From Sporodiniella umbellata (taxonomy: Eukaryota; Mucoromycota; Mucoromycetes; Mucorales; Rhizopodaceae), in the NCBI GenBank assembly GCA_025677835.1, contig JAIXMR010000137.1, forward strand, positions 1-60,977: a stretch of 60,977 bases of DNA, given 5' to 3'. Positions within the stretch are counted from its first letter, which is position 1. Every line of letters starts with the position of its first letter. The translations under genes were made by a program, and so were the position numbers. Shown here in pieces: positions 31,086 through 43,900 of this stretch. Below the pieces are notes generated by a model, which was not told where the DNA came from, ran no database searches, and worked only from the letters and a program-made list of their open reading frames with translations.

Positions 31086-32197
31086 ATGAACCGGCTACCG
31101 AGGCCTTTGTGTCAACAGATTGCGAGCTATGTGCCCTTTCCAGATCTGTGGATACTAGCCACGTAAGAAGAAAGAAAGAAAGTCAATAAATAAAGCGTAT
31201 GTTGGTTAGGGTGAGTCAAGGGTGGTATAGGATCGTCAATGACCCTTACCTGTACCGTACGGTGGTGTTGGAAGGCTTAGAGCTAAAGACAGTGATTGCG
31301 GCCTTACGCTTTATCCAGCGACGGCAGGGGGTGGTAAGGGAATTGAGAATGCGCCATTGCTGGTCAAGGTTTGTGCAGGACACGGTGGTGCCGGTGGGTG
31401 GCGGGCAAGGATGGGTCGCGCCTATCCGCCATCTGGCAGCGGGAAGACGACGCGAGGCGTATCGGATGTATGGGTTTGATCTCCACCAAGCCCTGAGGGA
31501 GGCTTTGCGTGAGTTCTGTCCAGAACTGAGGCGGGTGACGATTGTGGACTGTGCTGGGCTAGACTTGGAGATGATGGACGTATTTAGACTATGGATTGAG
31601 CATGGCAAGGGCCATCTGGAAAGCCTAGAATACGACCGCAATGGGGATGGTGGGTTGGGGGCAGAGCTGTTTCCGATGTTTGTGGAGGCCACACCCAACC
31701 TTCGCCATTTCTTAGGCCGTCATGCGGGCATGACTGAAAAAGTGGCCGGTTGTCTCTGGAGTCGACTGGAATCGTTGACGTTGGCAGGCGATGGGTTTGG
31801 TGCGCAGTCACTAGGCGTGCTGCTCACCCGTCTTTGCAGGTTGCGTAGGCTAGAACTGGATGATCTGGCCTGCTTCACCAACAAGGCTTTGGCGCGGATG
31901 GCCTTTTGCTCGTCCCTGGGCCATCTATGCGTCACCAAATACGTCACGCCACCGTTGTCCACGCCTGGCTTTAACGATCTACTACGGCTGTTTCCTAATC
32001 TGGCGAGTCTCGAATACGTCACCAACTTCGATACGTTTCATCATCAATTCGAAGGTATCACGCCTGATCTGTTTGAAGCTGAACGGCAATCGGTAGATGG
32101 AGTGATGAAGCGTCAGAATATGAACTATGTTGGTCAATGGCACCAGCCGATGACGCATCAACAACGTCTCACTGCCAGTCTCTTACACGCCATCTAA
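31086..32197 (+). CDS. F-box protein with leucine-rich C-terminal region
   Basis: Probable substrate adaptor of an SCF ubiquitin ligase. Two exons, 31086-31162 and 31210-32197, giving 354 residues. The N-terminal F-box reads LPRPLCQQIASYVPFPDL...ATVSQGWYRIVNDPYLYR (residues 3-44), with the intron inside it. The remainder has LRR-like spacing of leucines (for example LTLAGDGFGAQSLGVLLTRL, LRRLELDDLACFTNKALARM). The second-exon acceptor was placed at GGTTAG because it gives ATVSQGWY in frame; the nearer AAAG breaks the frame. Base composition is clearly GC-richer than neighbouring genes. Substrate unknown; fungal genomes hold many such lineage-specific F-box proteins. Confidence 0.82.
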
Positions 32198-32506
32198 AAA
32201 TAGCCGCCAAAAAAAAAAAAAAGGGAGGGAAAAACATATGAAAGCAACGTAACACACACACACACACACTTTCTCTTTCTTTATGGCTTTGGAAACCCTA
32301 AAAGAATAAAATAATCAAAAAAAAAAAAAAAAAAAAAAAAAAGAGAGAAAAAAGCGCTGTTGTCACGTTCTTGTTTGCCTTTTTCCTTTCTTGAATGTAT
32401 TTAATAGTTTAAATTTTTGTTTTTTTTTTTTTTTTTTTTTTTTTCTTTTTTGCATATTTTTCACTCAAAAGCTAACCTTTTATTGTTTCAAAACCATCAC
32501 CAAATC

Positions 32507-32537
<31 letters not shown>

Positions 32538-32733
32538 CTTTCTCTCTTTTTTCACTTTGATTCTCACCAAAAAAAAAAAAAAAAAAAAAAAAAAAACAAC
32601 AGCAACGCACTCTAGAAAGCATTTTTATTATTCATCTTTATTACACTTAAAAGTATATTCCATTCCCCCACTTTCACCTCCCCCTTTATTGTCTCTCCCT
32701 TAACCCCATTCCATTCACTTTACTAAAAATAAC
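32198..32733. other. Intergenic region with very long A/T runs
   Basis: Includes a (CA)n tract (32253-32268) and A- or T-runs at about 32317-32342, 32419-32443, 32512-32537 and 32570-32596. A short pyrimidine-rich leader follows before the ATG at 32734. Open frames here are Phe/Lys-only and not credible. Confidence 0.6.
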
Positions 32734-32789
32734 ATGTCACAGTCTTATACGCTTATGCCCCACCCTCTCACATTTCCAGAAAATTTTGA

Positions 32790-32824
<35 letters not shown>

Positions 32825-34332
32825 AAAAAAAAAAAACGTGGTTTTCGAAAAAACGAACACGAAAAGAGCGGCGGAGAGAGCTGATTGGTTCTCATTAATT
32901 ACAATAGACCCCTTCGATTGAAGTCACTCAGCGACTGGCACCCGAGCTTTACGAGTATGAATTCCCACCCAAGTCACGGATTATGGCTATCGAAGAACGG
33001 CTGCAGCACGCAGAAGACGACGAGTACTTTGATGAGTCATCGTTTACCAGCGTGTCAGAGGATCATTACTACCGGGTAGATGAGGCAGAGGAAGAAGAAG
33101 AAGAGGAGTTCAACGACCTATTGTCTTTTATTAATGACTCATTTACGAAAACTAATTTCGTATCGGACCATCAGCTTTCCCCGCTTCAGCTGCCTCTGCA
33201 GTACAAAAAGAACGATCGCGAGCCTTCGCAAGATTCGACTGCGACCGTACAGCAACCGTTGGGGCCTTCCTCCTTTCTGTCGGCCAAACATCGCCAGCTG
33301 TTTCTTGAACGTGTACCTGAACAGGACAGGATCAATTGGGACGAAGCGTCCTTTATCTTTCCCAATAATAACGACGCCTGGGAAGAGGACGATCCAGGTA
33401 AGCGCTACATTCTCTGCTTTGGCTGACTTATTCTAGCAGCCTATCACAGCGTCCATCCTTATCAAACCCAACCCAAGGTAGTCCTTGTCCGTATTCGAAA
33501 GAACCAAGCCATCCTTCATTACGATGAAGGCTACGACGATTCGCTAGACGACACCCTGATCGAGTCTGCCTCCGTCTTTCTTCCCCTCTCCGACGAACAA
33601 ACTCAGCGCTTGGACGCCGACACCGCCCGCCATCGTGCTGCGACGGTGATCCAGGCCGCCTGGCGTGGCTATCGCAGCCGGCAAACGTTGAAGCCTTTCC
33701 AACTGTGCCATTCACTTGCCTCGATCGGTTTCACGCTTAGCTCTGCTCAACGTCAGACCACTGAGCGTAGACTCGCTCATGTCGAAAGGCGTCTGGACCA
33801 AGAAACGGCCATGCGTGTGGCTTTTGAAAAGGCGATGGAAGATATGACCGTACTGATGGATCATCAACATAAAGTACTCTATGAACGTCTGGAGCAAGAA
33901 GTCGCCCTGCGTCAGACTTACGAACAAAAGATCGAAGACACTCTCGCCCGTATCCAGCCACTCGAATCCCGCCTACGTCAGGAAACCAAGGCCAGAGCCG
34001 ATATGGAATCCATGATGTCGCGTGTACTCGATCAACTTCACCAGCTCAAATCGCAGGCCAAACAAGATGCCCAGGACAAACAACGTACTCAAACCCAACT
34101 CAACCTGCTCACCCAACAACTCGCTCATCTTTCCCCCCCTTCACTGCAAAAAAGATCGCCCAGTACCACCTCTGTCCGATCATCGGCACGTACCACCCCC
34201 TTACGTCGTCCGCCCACACAAGCCTCCCCTGTACCACCCGCCACCCCTCACAACATCATTGCCCGTAAAACTGCCATTCCCAAATCTTCTCTTCACAGCC
34301 GTGCTGCTGAAAGAAAATTAACAAGGGTTTAA
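32734..34332 (+). CDS. IQ-motif coiled-coil protein, unknown function
   Basis: Three exons, 32734-32790, 32908-33397, 33437-34332, giving 480 residues. One clear IQ motif, ATVIQAAWRGYRSRQ (near residue 245), predicts calmodulin or light-chain binding. A long heptad-rich coiled coil follows (about 275-400: ERRLAHVERRLDQET, LYERLEQEVALRQTYEQKIE). The N-terminal third is acidic and disordered, and the C-terminus is Ser/Pro/Thr-rich and basic. The family is not recognised; a cytoskeleton or spindle-pole protein would fit the architecture. Exon 3 has a tandem acceptor TAGCAG, so one alanine may be optionally included. Intron 1 holds 30 A. GC-rich like its F-box neighbour. Confidence 0.8.
32793..32822. 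repeat. 30-A homopolymer in intron 1 of the IQ protein gene
   Basis: Starts two bases after the donor GT, mirroring the long A-run near the donor of CysRS intron 4. Confidence 0.9.
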
Positions 34333-34522
34333 CAAAAAAAAAAGCAAAAAAAAACGGATTTTTTTTTTTTTTTGGGAATGTGTGCACAGGCTTGATATAC
34401 ATCTCCTCCTATTAGACTTTTTTATATCTTTTCTTTACCATTCATTTATATACACTCACTCTTCGCACTCTTTTAGACTTTATTTTTAGTTAATTCACTT
34501 AATAAAATGGTTCCTACAATTA
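34333..34522. other. Convergent 3' flanks
   Basis: Short region between the IQ gene stop (plus) and the tail-anchored gene stop (minus). It contains A- and T-runs and, on the plus strand, an AATAAA at about 34500. Confidence 0.5.
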
Positions 34523-34858
34523 TTAATATTTCACCCCCTCTTTGAACATCGTCTTTTTACCAATCACAAATAAAATCATCATCACTGACAACAACACCAT
34601 TCGTAAGTTCCAAACCCAATCACGTGTCGTCTTGTCCGTCTGGAGTGTGTCTGTTTCCGTACTCTCTAGGAGAGATGACTCAACCTTTGGTGATCAAAAT
34701 ATCGCCTGTTTTTTTTTTTTTGGTTTTTTACCTTCTTTCACTGTCTTTAAATCATCCATCATCTGAAATATCACTCGATCTGTCTCGTCTGCAGATGGTT
34801 TGGGTACTCGACTACCGTAGTAGGGCGTAACGGTACTGGCAACAGTACAGGTGGACAT
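34523..34858 (-). CDS. 84-residue predicted tail-anchored membrane protein
   Basis: Small two-exon gene on the minus strand, 34858-34732 and 34650-34523, phase 1, not visible as a single ORF. Product begins MSTCTVASTVTPYYGSR, followed by a short acidic/hydrophilic helix (DETDRVIFQMMDDLKTVKE). After the splice it reads TLQTDKTTRDWVWNLRM and enters one transmembrane segment (VLLSVMMILFVIG), ending with a basic tail KKTMFKEGVKY. Topology is that of a C-tail-anchored protein. A T/C-rich leader precedes the ATG. The intron (34731-34651) was ended at AAACAG; the nearer acceptor ACAG before GCGATA would give a stop soon after. It starts 104 bp downstream of the TRA1 stop on the same strand. Family not recognised. 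Support is ORF coherence, splice signals and topology only. Confidence 0.6.
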
Positions 34859-34961
34859 GAAGAAGAAGAAAAGAGAGAAAGGAAACGAATCAAAAGATAT
34901 GTTGTGTTTTATTACAATAACGATTCATCAGTTGGGTTAGAAATCCATCGGTCGATTTCTT

Positions 34962-37900
34962 TTAGAGCCAAGGCATCCAAGTACAATCCATCTGAGCCAT
35001 GGCTTGGGGATCGATGGCTTGTTGGATCAGGTCAAGAATGGCTTGGTCGATGGCTTGATCTTCCGACTATAAAAAAAAAAGTAAGAAAAAAAATCAAGGG
35101 ACGTGTGTTTACCTTGGTTTCACGACAGGCCAAGAAACGCGCTTTGTTCACCACCAATTGAACGTTGGTCTGTACACGTTCTCGAAAGACCGCTTCAGTC
35201 GTGGGCCGTTGATTGGCTGTATGCCAACTGATCAATTCATCCCGCACAAACAAGGGGAGGTATTGTTCCAAATCCACCCCAGTCAGTGCACGCGCGGTGG
35301 CCAACACACTGCTTGAAAACAACCCTTGTTGACCCATGGCACCCATGTACGCTTGGAGGTTGGGTGTCAACCGGAAAGGAACGCTCTCGCCATGCCCCAG
35401 CTGTCCATGTTGAGACCAGCTCGGCAAAAGCTCTGTCATCCACAGATGACCGGTCTCACGTGAAATCGTTAGCTTGTGAGGCGTACGATGACCTAGGCTT
35501 AACAGATAGCTCATGACAGTCGCCGTCGCATACTGCGCCATAAACCGTTGTCGATGAAGCCAATAATCCCCAAACGACTTGAGCGTACGTAACATGTAAC
35601 CACTCAAAAGATGGTTTGGCACCCTCGTTTGTTCAATCTCTCGATAGATCTCTGCTCGGATCTCTGCCCATCCCGATGGATTTCCCTACCGTTCTTGTTT
35701 TAGTGCTTCTTGTGCGTTCTTATTTTTTCAACACTTACCTTTCTTACCGCCTGTTTTAATTGTTCCATAAAGTACACCAGAGGCTCGTCTTTGTGCATCT
35801 GCCTTTGATCGCAATGGTCTTCGTAGATCGCGTACAGAGAACAATACGATACATCGTCCGATACCAACCGTACGTTGGGCGCCAGGGGTACAATACACGG
35901 CAGAGAGAAGCTGAGGTGGCGTTTACGACTCTCGCGTTGATGGCCTAGCACACCGTTCAGCAGACGGAACAGTTGCATCAGCCTTTCCTCTCGTCGAAAC
36001 TGTCTCGCTGCCGGATTCTGTACCACAAACGGATGTAGACTCCCATCGTGGCCCCGTATCGTCACCCGTCGGAAACAATGGCCATCGCTTCGAACCACCT
36101 CAATCTCTGGTAAGAACCGGTCGATGCGCAAGAACCCGTTCGCATTATCATTCAACAACAGGTATTGACCTGGGATTTCCACATCGTCAAACTTCTGGTG
36201 TTGGAATTCTACCAGGTAATGACTCACCCCTTCCAATTTCTGTTGACGTGGACGCGCATCCAACATCGCCTCAAACGTGTCACGCCACACCCGCAGTCGC
36301 CCCACGTACACTTCAAGACTCAGAGGCCCACTTGCAAAATCACGTACAAACGCTGTCTTCATATGACCCGGATACAGACTATCGGCAAACCGTGTAATAT
36401 GACTCATCGTCGCTGGCGTTAATGCCAACGTATCTTCAGCTTGTGTCAAACGTGTCAACAGTTGCTATATATGTGTGTGTTGTAGAAGGGTAAGTACATA
36501 CACGCATCCATGTTTCGCTTTACCTGAATTCCCTCGTTATACAACGCCACCACCAACCGATACATGTCCTCATCCGCCTGCGGCTTGAACTTGAGTTGGA
36601 TCTGATCTACCATCGTTTCCATCGAGAGCGCCAGTAACGGATAGCCCGTCTTTAACATCGCCATAATCTCATCAAAAGGGTGCGTCACTAGCTTGAGCGT
36701 GCTCGTCGTCGTCTTTTCTTCCTCGCTCATCTTCTCATCTTCCCCTGGGCTAATGGCCTCTGCTTCCTCTTTCTCTTCTTCTACCGTTTCTGGCTTGATC
36801 GCCGTTCGTTTTGTTACTTCCTCTTTGGCCGTTCGTAATTGGAAATGGAGCGCCTGGAAGAGAACGTTGGATGACCTTGCCCTGTATTTTTTTTTTTTTT
36901 TTTTTTTTTTTTAATGATTTACCTGTGGATACTGTTTGGCAATTCGCATCAAGATCGCCTTCACATGCTTGCCTTCTTTCTGTTGAACTCCCATCAGTAG
37001 CTGGGGAATAAACGTAATCCAGTACCAGACCGGAATCTCGCCTTTGTAGACCTCAAATGCACTTGAAATCGTGCCTGCCGTATCGTCCAGACTCAGTAAC
37101 CAAAGGATTCGTAACAGGTACTGTCTTGACCTTGCGTTCTTGTAGGTTCCTGCTGCCTGCAAGTAACAACTGACGGCATGCGTCGCCCAATGCAGCTCGT
37201 GTGGGCTCTGCTTGAACCGCCGGTCGTTGTATTCTCCCCACGCAGCCCAGGCTCGACCATGCGCGACCTCGATCTGAGCCGCGGTCACAAACGCCTCGTT
37301 TGCTTCACTCAGATAGTCTAGCTTGGCCAGAAACTGCCCTTTGAGTACATAGAATTCTGCCTTTTGTTCCTTGTTGAAATACGACAGGTTGGTGTTGTTG
37401 ACCACGTCCAGTCCGGCCTTCAGCTGCGCTTGGTCTTTGAAATGGCACTTGACTTGCTCTCGAAGTTTCTGGTAGGATTCCTGAACCTCAATATTCGGCA
37501 GCGTATAGATCTTGGCAAGCGTCGTCGAACATACCCCGTCCAGATCGTGTTTGCGTGCCACATGAGAAAACCGGTTGATCAACCAGGCTGTTTCGTGGTA
37601 GCCACGGAACCCACCGCTGTTCTGAGACAGAGGCACATACGTACGGTTAATCGCTGAAAACACATGCTGTCGCCAGCTTACCAACTGACTCCACGCATGC
37701 ATCTCGTCCCACGCATTCGGTAATCGCTCACGCCAAGAACCAAGCACACTCTTGAGATCCGTAGATCGTTGCTCAAAGTTTTGCGCATTGGTTCCCGAGA
37801 GGCTGGTAAAAATCTGGCTGGCTTCATGTAACTCCAGGTACTGTTGAAAGATCTGTAAAAGCGCAATGTGGCTATTGGATATCTGCAGAGGCAGACCGCT

Positions 37901-40900
37901 CCAGCGCTTCAGCGCGAGCTGAATCCCTTCTTCACACACACGTGTAAATTCCGATCGGTCTTCGGATTTCAACAGTATCAGAAACGCCTCGTAAATCTTG
38001 CTTTCCGCACTGGCTTCCACTTGGGCCAGCAAGGGCTCCAGCGTCTCTCGATCCGCCTCCCAGTCAGATAGTCGCCAGGCGCTGTCCAGGTAGAGCTTGG
38101 GGTCGTTGTCGTACTTTGCAAGATCCGCTAGAACATCCCACTGCTGAAGTTGCTCCGTACACGAAATCCAGTGTGTCTCCCATAGTGTATATTCGGATTC
38201 CGTAAAGTTCAATACCCCATGGCGCGCCTTGATCTGTGCTTTCTCATACATCGCCTGAGCTTCGGACCACATGCTGGCCTGTTCAAACGAAAGCGCCACG
38301 TTCGTCTCCGTATAGTGACAGTGGCGTCTCCACAACCCACAAAACATATCATCCTCTTTAAGGCAAGAGAACAGATCGGCCAAGGCATCCAGCGTGCGTT
38401 CCTCGCTAAGGACTCCCTCACCTTCCGTAGAGCTTTGGTCGACCATACGCTGTAGGATATCAATCGAAGTGTACCAGGCGTTATGCGTCTTGCCTAGATG
38501 TTTGATCAAGTGAGGCGGCATCTTGATATCAACCTGGGCTCGAGCTAGCCCTGCCAATAAAGCCTGGATTACGTTCACCTCGCTCGATGTGTTGTCGTGA
38601 TACTCTTTCGCAAGTAACTCAATCAACGTCTTGCCCAGATCGTGCTGTTCTGTAGTGTTGAGTCCTGACCACGCGATAGGAAACAGATCTACCCAGAGTT
38701 GAAAAGCCACATCATCGTCAAGGTACTGAAGGTGGCGTACAGAATAAACAATGCCTTGGGTGTCGCATTGAGCCAAAGTTTCTAAAAACTGCTGGTGTTC
38801 TTCAACCATTTGTTTTAGAGCTTCAGGGGCCTTATCAGCCACATCGCCTTCTGTCTGAAGCGATAGTGTTTTGAGTACATAAGGCGGTAATGAATCCGGC
38901 TGCGTCTGAACAGCACCCAGTAATAAATCCAATGCCTGATGAATCCAAAAGCCTTCAGAAAGGGGTTCCCAGTTCTGGGTTCCGATAATATACTGTAGCC
39001 GGTCATAGACGCTTCGGCTCAAGCTACGATCGAACACACGCATGAATTGAGACTGCACCTGTGGATTCTCACTGCGCACACCGCATAGAAAAGCCTCTTC
39101 AAGACGAACAGTCATCTCTGTCCGGGCAAACGCAGGTTGGCTGTATATCTTTAGAATCAGGTCGAGGTAGTCCTCCGTCAAACGATCGTTTTGACGTGCA
39201 TGAAAACTCATCATCTTCATCAGTAGTCCCGCTTTCTCTTTGATGGTTGGGAAAGCCTCCTTTCGGTTCAATGTCCATTCTTTCAACATGTCTAGGATAA
39301 CATGGAGAAGCTGTATATCGGGCGACTTTTCAATCAGCTGCGTCAGGCATATCAAAAATCCACGCCTTTGATCTGCCAAGTGAGAAATCCGGGTCTTTAA
39401 CAAACCCAAACAGAGAACAAGCAGATTCACTTGAGAATCAACAGCGCCCATATTACTGGATTGCGTAACCAGATGGGTCTGGGTCAGTTTCTGAAGAAGT
39501 TTGACAATGCCAGGGACAAACATATCCAGCCTTTCTTTACGGCCTGTACTGTAGGCCTGGAGCAACTTCAAGACTCCATAGATATTGTTTGCACTAGCCA
39601 TACCGTCCGTAATAGTAGACTCTACTAATGCAGTAAAACTAGCTACCTCAGGCTGCGGCTCTTTATCAGGTTGGATCACAAGATTGATCGCCCCAAAGAT
39701 GTGCGATAGCACAGGCTGTAGCGAGGTATGTATACGCACATGATCTGACTTGATACTATTTTCTAACAATCGGAAAAGTGGCCCAAGATTGACCAGAAAC
39801 CAATCAACTGGTTTACGGCCAATGTCCACACAAAGAATCTCGAGCGCACTGCATATGCTTGAAACTAAAATGTCATTCACCTCTTTGATAGTCAAAGCTC
39901 GTTCAAGATGTATAAGCTTAATATGAACATCTACCCATATACTGAGCAGCTGATTGATCAGCTCTAGTACACGTTGCACCAGTTTGCGTTGAGTAGCATC
40001 AGAAGGATTGTAAATAGCACACGCTAAACGAACCAAATAGCCCGTCATACTTTCACGTAATGCCAACGGAGGCGCATAATCTTTGTCTGATCTGGGCTTG
40101 AGCTCAACTTTTCCTCCCCCTTCCAATTTGGTTTTTTTAGCAGGCGATTCTTCTTCTGCCAAAGGGGACCTGACTACACGTTTGCCAGAGATGTTAACAG
40201 CATCTGTCGCTTTCAATCTTTTTTGTTCCCACTGTTGAATAAGCTCTGCTAGCTCAACAGTCAGCAGCTTGTTCTCAGGTGTTGCGTTTTGATAGAGTCC
40301 TAATTTAGGTAAAGCATTCACAATGTGAGGTAGAAAGTGTTCACGATAATCATAAAATAAATCCGCATGGCGTACAAGTAATTGATAGACATTCACCATC
40401 TGAGAAATGCTATGGGTATCTTCCACAAGCACCTTTCGCGTCAGGCGGACCCAAGTAGGCACTCGCTCATTGGCGGCCTGTTGTATACGCGCCGGGAGCA
40501 TAGGTGACACAATATCTAGACCTTGTTTCACCAACAATCTGGCTTCAGATAAATGTGCACGTAACAGTGCTGCATAGACTTGGATCACAATCTTGGTGGG
40601 TGTCTCGAAAGCCGTGATGAACCGAGCTACCAATATATATGCTGCTTGTTTACACGTTGAATCGTCTAAACGGATATAATTCCAGCCAAATTTGATAACT
40701 TCTTTTCGGTAGTCTGTCATCAGCTCAGGTGCATATTGCACTATTATAGCAGTCAATTGTAGCAGTTCAATTCTAAGAGAATCGTCTGCGTACTGATTTT
40801 CAGTACCGTCCAGTGCTGGTTGGCTCCATACTTTGCGTACGAGCTGCTCCATAATTGTAGCATCCAATACCTCTGTATGTTCTGACGAAAGAGAATACAG

Positions 40901-43900
40901 CAGACAAGGATTGATTACATGTCTAAGAAACGTCATTCGAAAAGTGGACGAGTATTCATGAAACTGTTCCAAGAACCTTTCAAGCACTTGACGTTTGAGG
41001 TTTTCTGGATAATTCAAAGCCATTTCATTGAAAAAGAAGTCCCGCAAATAAGACAAATCCATGACAGACTCTTCAGAAAGCAGTTGAGCAATATCAAATA
41101 TCAGATCGACATTGTCTTGATTTTTGTGTAGGTAAGCAATGAAAATCTGAGAGACAATTTGGGTTTCCAGCGTGAACCGGACACTCTCAGCGTCATCTTT
41201 TCTCATTGCTGGAAATCGGGAAGGCGATTTCCATAGCTCAACTAAGCAGTTCAAAATGTCAGGCTGACTTGAGAGCCAGTCTGAATCGTGGCGCATCATT
41301 TCTTGTACCACTAACACTGCTTGATAGCGGTGATCTGATTGAAACGCCTTGACTAAGATTTCGGTGGACTTTGTAATCTCTTCGCGTACCTGAACTGCAC
41401 TTTCAGCATTTAAAACATCGATTAGCAACAGGGCATGCGCAGGCTTGTCAAGTCGTTCGAAGAAATAGGCGACTGCCTCTGTTGGATAACGGTTAAGGTA
41501 TTTGATCACATTAGGTCTAAAAGGACTTGAGAATGAACGGCGTAAATGCACTTCCATTTCAAGTACAGCTTGGATAAATTCATCCATAAATATATGTGCA
41601 GTAGGCGGCAACAAATAGAAAACGTTTAAAATAGCAGCCATAATCTTGACATCGCCATTTTCGTTCAAAGCTCCGTTTGCCGCTTCTTGAAGAACACTTG
41701 GCTCGGCCCAGAGCTTAAGATGGTCCAAAAGCTTTTTGCCGATCTCAACTTTAAAATAGTTTGTCAAAAGTTCCAACAAGCGTGCAAGCCCTTCAAGCCC
41801 AGCCAGACTTAGAGTTTTATGGCTGGCAAGCGTAGTTAGAATTGGCCGAAGACCCTGTTGTAAAAGATCTTTAGGTAACTTGTTTGTAGGAGAAAGTACT
41901 TGTTTGATACCCCGATGTGCCGCCTCAACCACATCTGGCATATCAGAATGAAGTGATTTAAAAAATACTTGAAAAATGCGAGCTCGCGTTTGATTTTGCC
42001 GAGGGTTGGAAAAATCTGAACAGGCCATAGCAGCCGACAAAAGTCGAATACAGACAATGCGTAGATTCATTAAAGGAACCTCGTTCTTGTGCTGCGAGCC
42101 TTTACTGACTAAATCTTGATCTTCTGCATCGGCTAAAGCGAGAGCCTCATGCAAAAGTCGGATCAGCTCATCATTAAACTCCAAAAAAGGTGGTCGAAGC
42201 GTAAGGCAATAGGTAATAGCATCAATGTGCCCAATTTGCATAGCAAAGGGTAACGCTCTTAGGGGTTTGGCAAAAATAGGAGCTACCAAACGCTCTCGAA
42301 CAGGAGCCAGCAGTTCAGTTACTTCGTTACCTGTTAAATCGGCCAAAAGTTGAAATGAGGACTGGATAGTCTCTCGCACAATGCTGTTGGAATTTGACAG
42401 CTCGCTTAGCAGAAGAGCTATCAGATTCTGGAATTTTTGCTGGCCTTCTATAGACTCCTCATCGTCCGGGCGATTGCATACCTTGAGTACGTGAGATAGT
42501 GTCTGAGTGGCTTCGGTAGTATTCACATTGACCATTTCAGGAGACGCATCTTTGAGAACAAACAAAAGAGCGCGAATAAAGTCTACCTCATGTTCTCGCA
42601 TCCATCGTATGCCCATATCTAACTGAGAGCTGATGAGAGAGATACCAAGACACCCTCCGCGTTTTTGGTGCCACTCTTGTTTGTAACAGTACGAACTAAA
42701 CTGCGACGCAAACATACGGAATATTGGTAGCTGGCTTACATATTCCTTTTCGCCTAAAACTTTAACTGCAGTATCAAAGCATAACTGAAGCGCCTCTTCC
42801 GCCCTTTCTCTCAACACAAAATCTTCAGAAGACATAACGTTTACAATTGCATCTACTAAAAGAGTGTTGCTCAAAATCTGTGGCGATGGTTTTTCTTCCA
42901 TAATGTTGGACAAAGGCTTGAACCCACTTCGTTTGGCCTCAATAGCTTCTGTTATATGTAACAGCATAAAATGGCGACACAAGTGTTGGAAGAAAGGCCA
43001 TGCATCGTCTTTGACTGAGTCATACGTCGTCGCTTTTAAGATTGCAATTAGCATTGTACGGAAAGCCTCTTCTTGAGCTAATCGCTTGTTTAGGTATTTC
43101 GTGTACCCTCGCTTTTCCAATCTTTTGGGCCTCAAATCATCCAGTTTTGTCTGTGTGCTTTCATCTGTATCCATGGGCTCTATCTTTTTATCCTCTGTAG
43201 TCAGGTATATTTGAATTCTCTCTGACAAAATATCTGCTAAATTTGTAGGACCTTTGTCTAGTGAAAGCATTGATACAATATGAAGCTTTATAAAATTGTA
43301 GGCATGTCTTCTATAGAATGTGTCGATCTGAACTAGAGCATTACATGCTGCTTCAAGGCATACATTCAATGGTAGGCTGTGCGTTTGTGAGCGCTTTGGA
43401 TCAAATATGATTTCAAGGGAAAGACCACTTTCAATGTGTTTGTCGTATTGTAACATGGAGGGCGTATTTAGTACACGCCTGTTTCTACCTCCAAATTTAC
43501 CAATAATCCGCATTGCAGCATGACTGATTTGTTGGTTGAAGGGCACTGGTTTCAGCAGTCGATAAAGTAGAGTCATGAGTTCTTGCATTACAGGCTCCAT
43601 CACTGAATCAAGGAATTCTGGGTTTAGGTTGTCGTTACAAAGCTCAATAGTACGAAGCCCTTGTGAAACTAAATCGTGATCAGCTTGGAGCGCAATTACT
43701 AGAGGCTTCATGAGGTAGGGTAGATATGGTAAGAGTGTGCTCAAGCGGACAGGGACCGCAAGAGCTAGTTCAACAAATAGGTGGCGCATTTCAGGCGTAT
43801 GAGCCAGAGTAAGTAACGCATTCAGGCTTTCGAGAATCATGTGCAAGAGCGGACCAACCTCTTTATATAGCAGCTCAAAGCGGCCTCCACCAATACTTTT

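Noticed and set aside
33712..33961. Minus-strand open frames within the IQ protein gene
   Set aside because: They are mirror images of the GC-rich coding strand, which leaves the opposite strand open by codon bias.
34542..34830. Plus-strand open frames of 68-74 codons
   Set aside because: They oppose the two-exon tail-anchored gene on the minus strand, have poor starts and contain a Phe run from poly-T.
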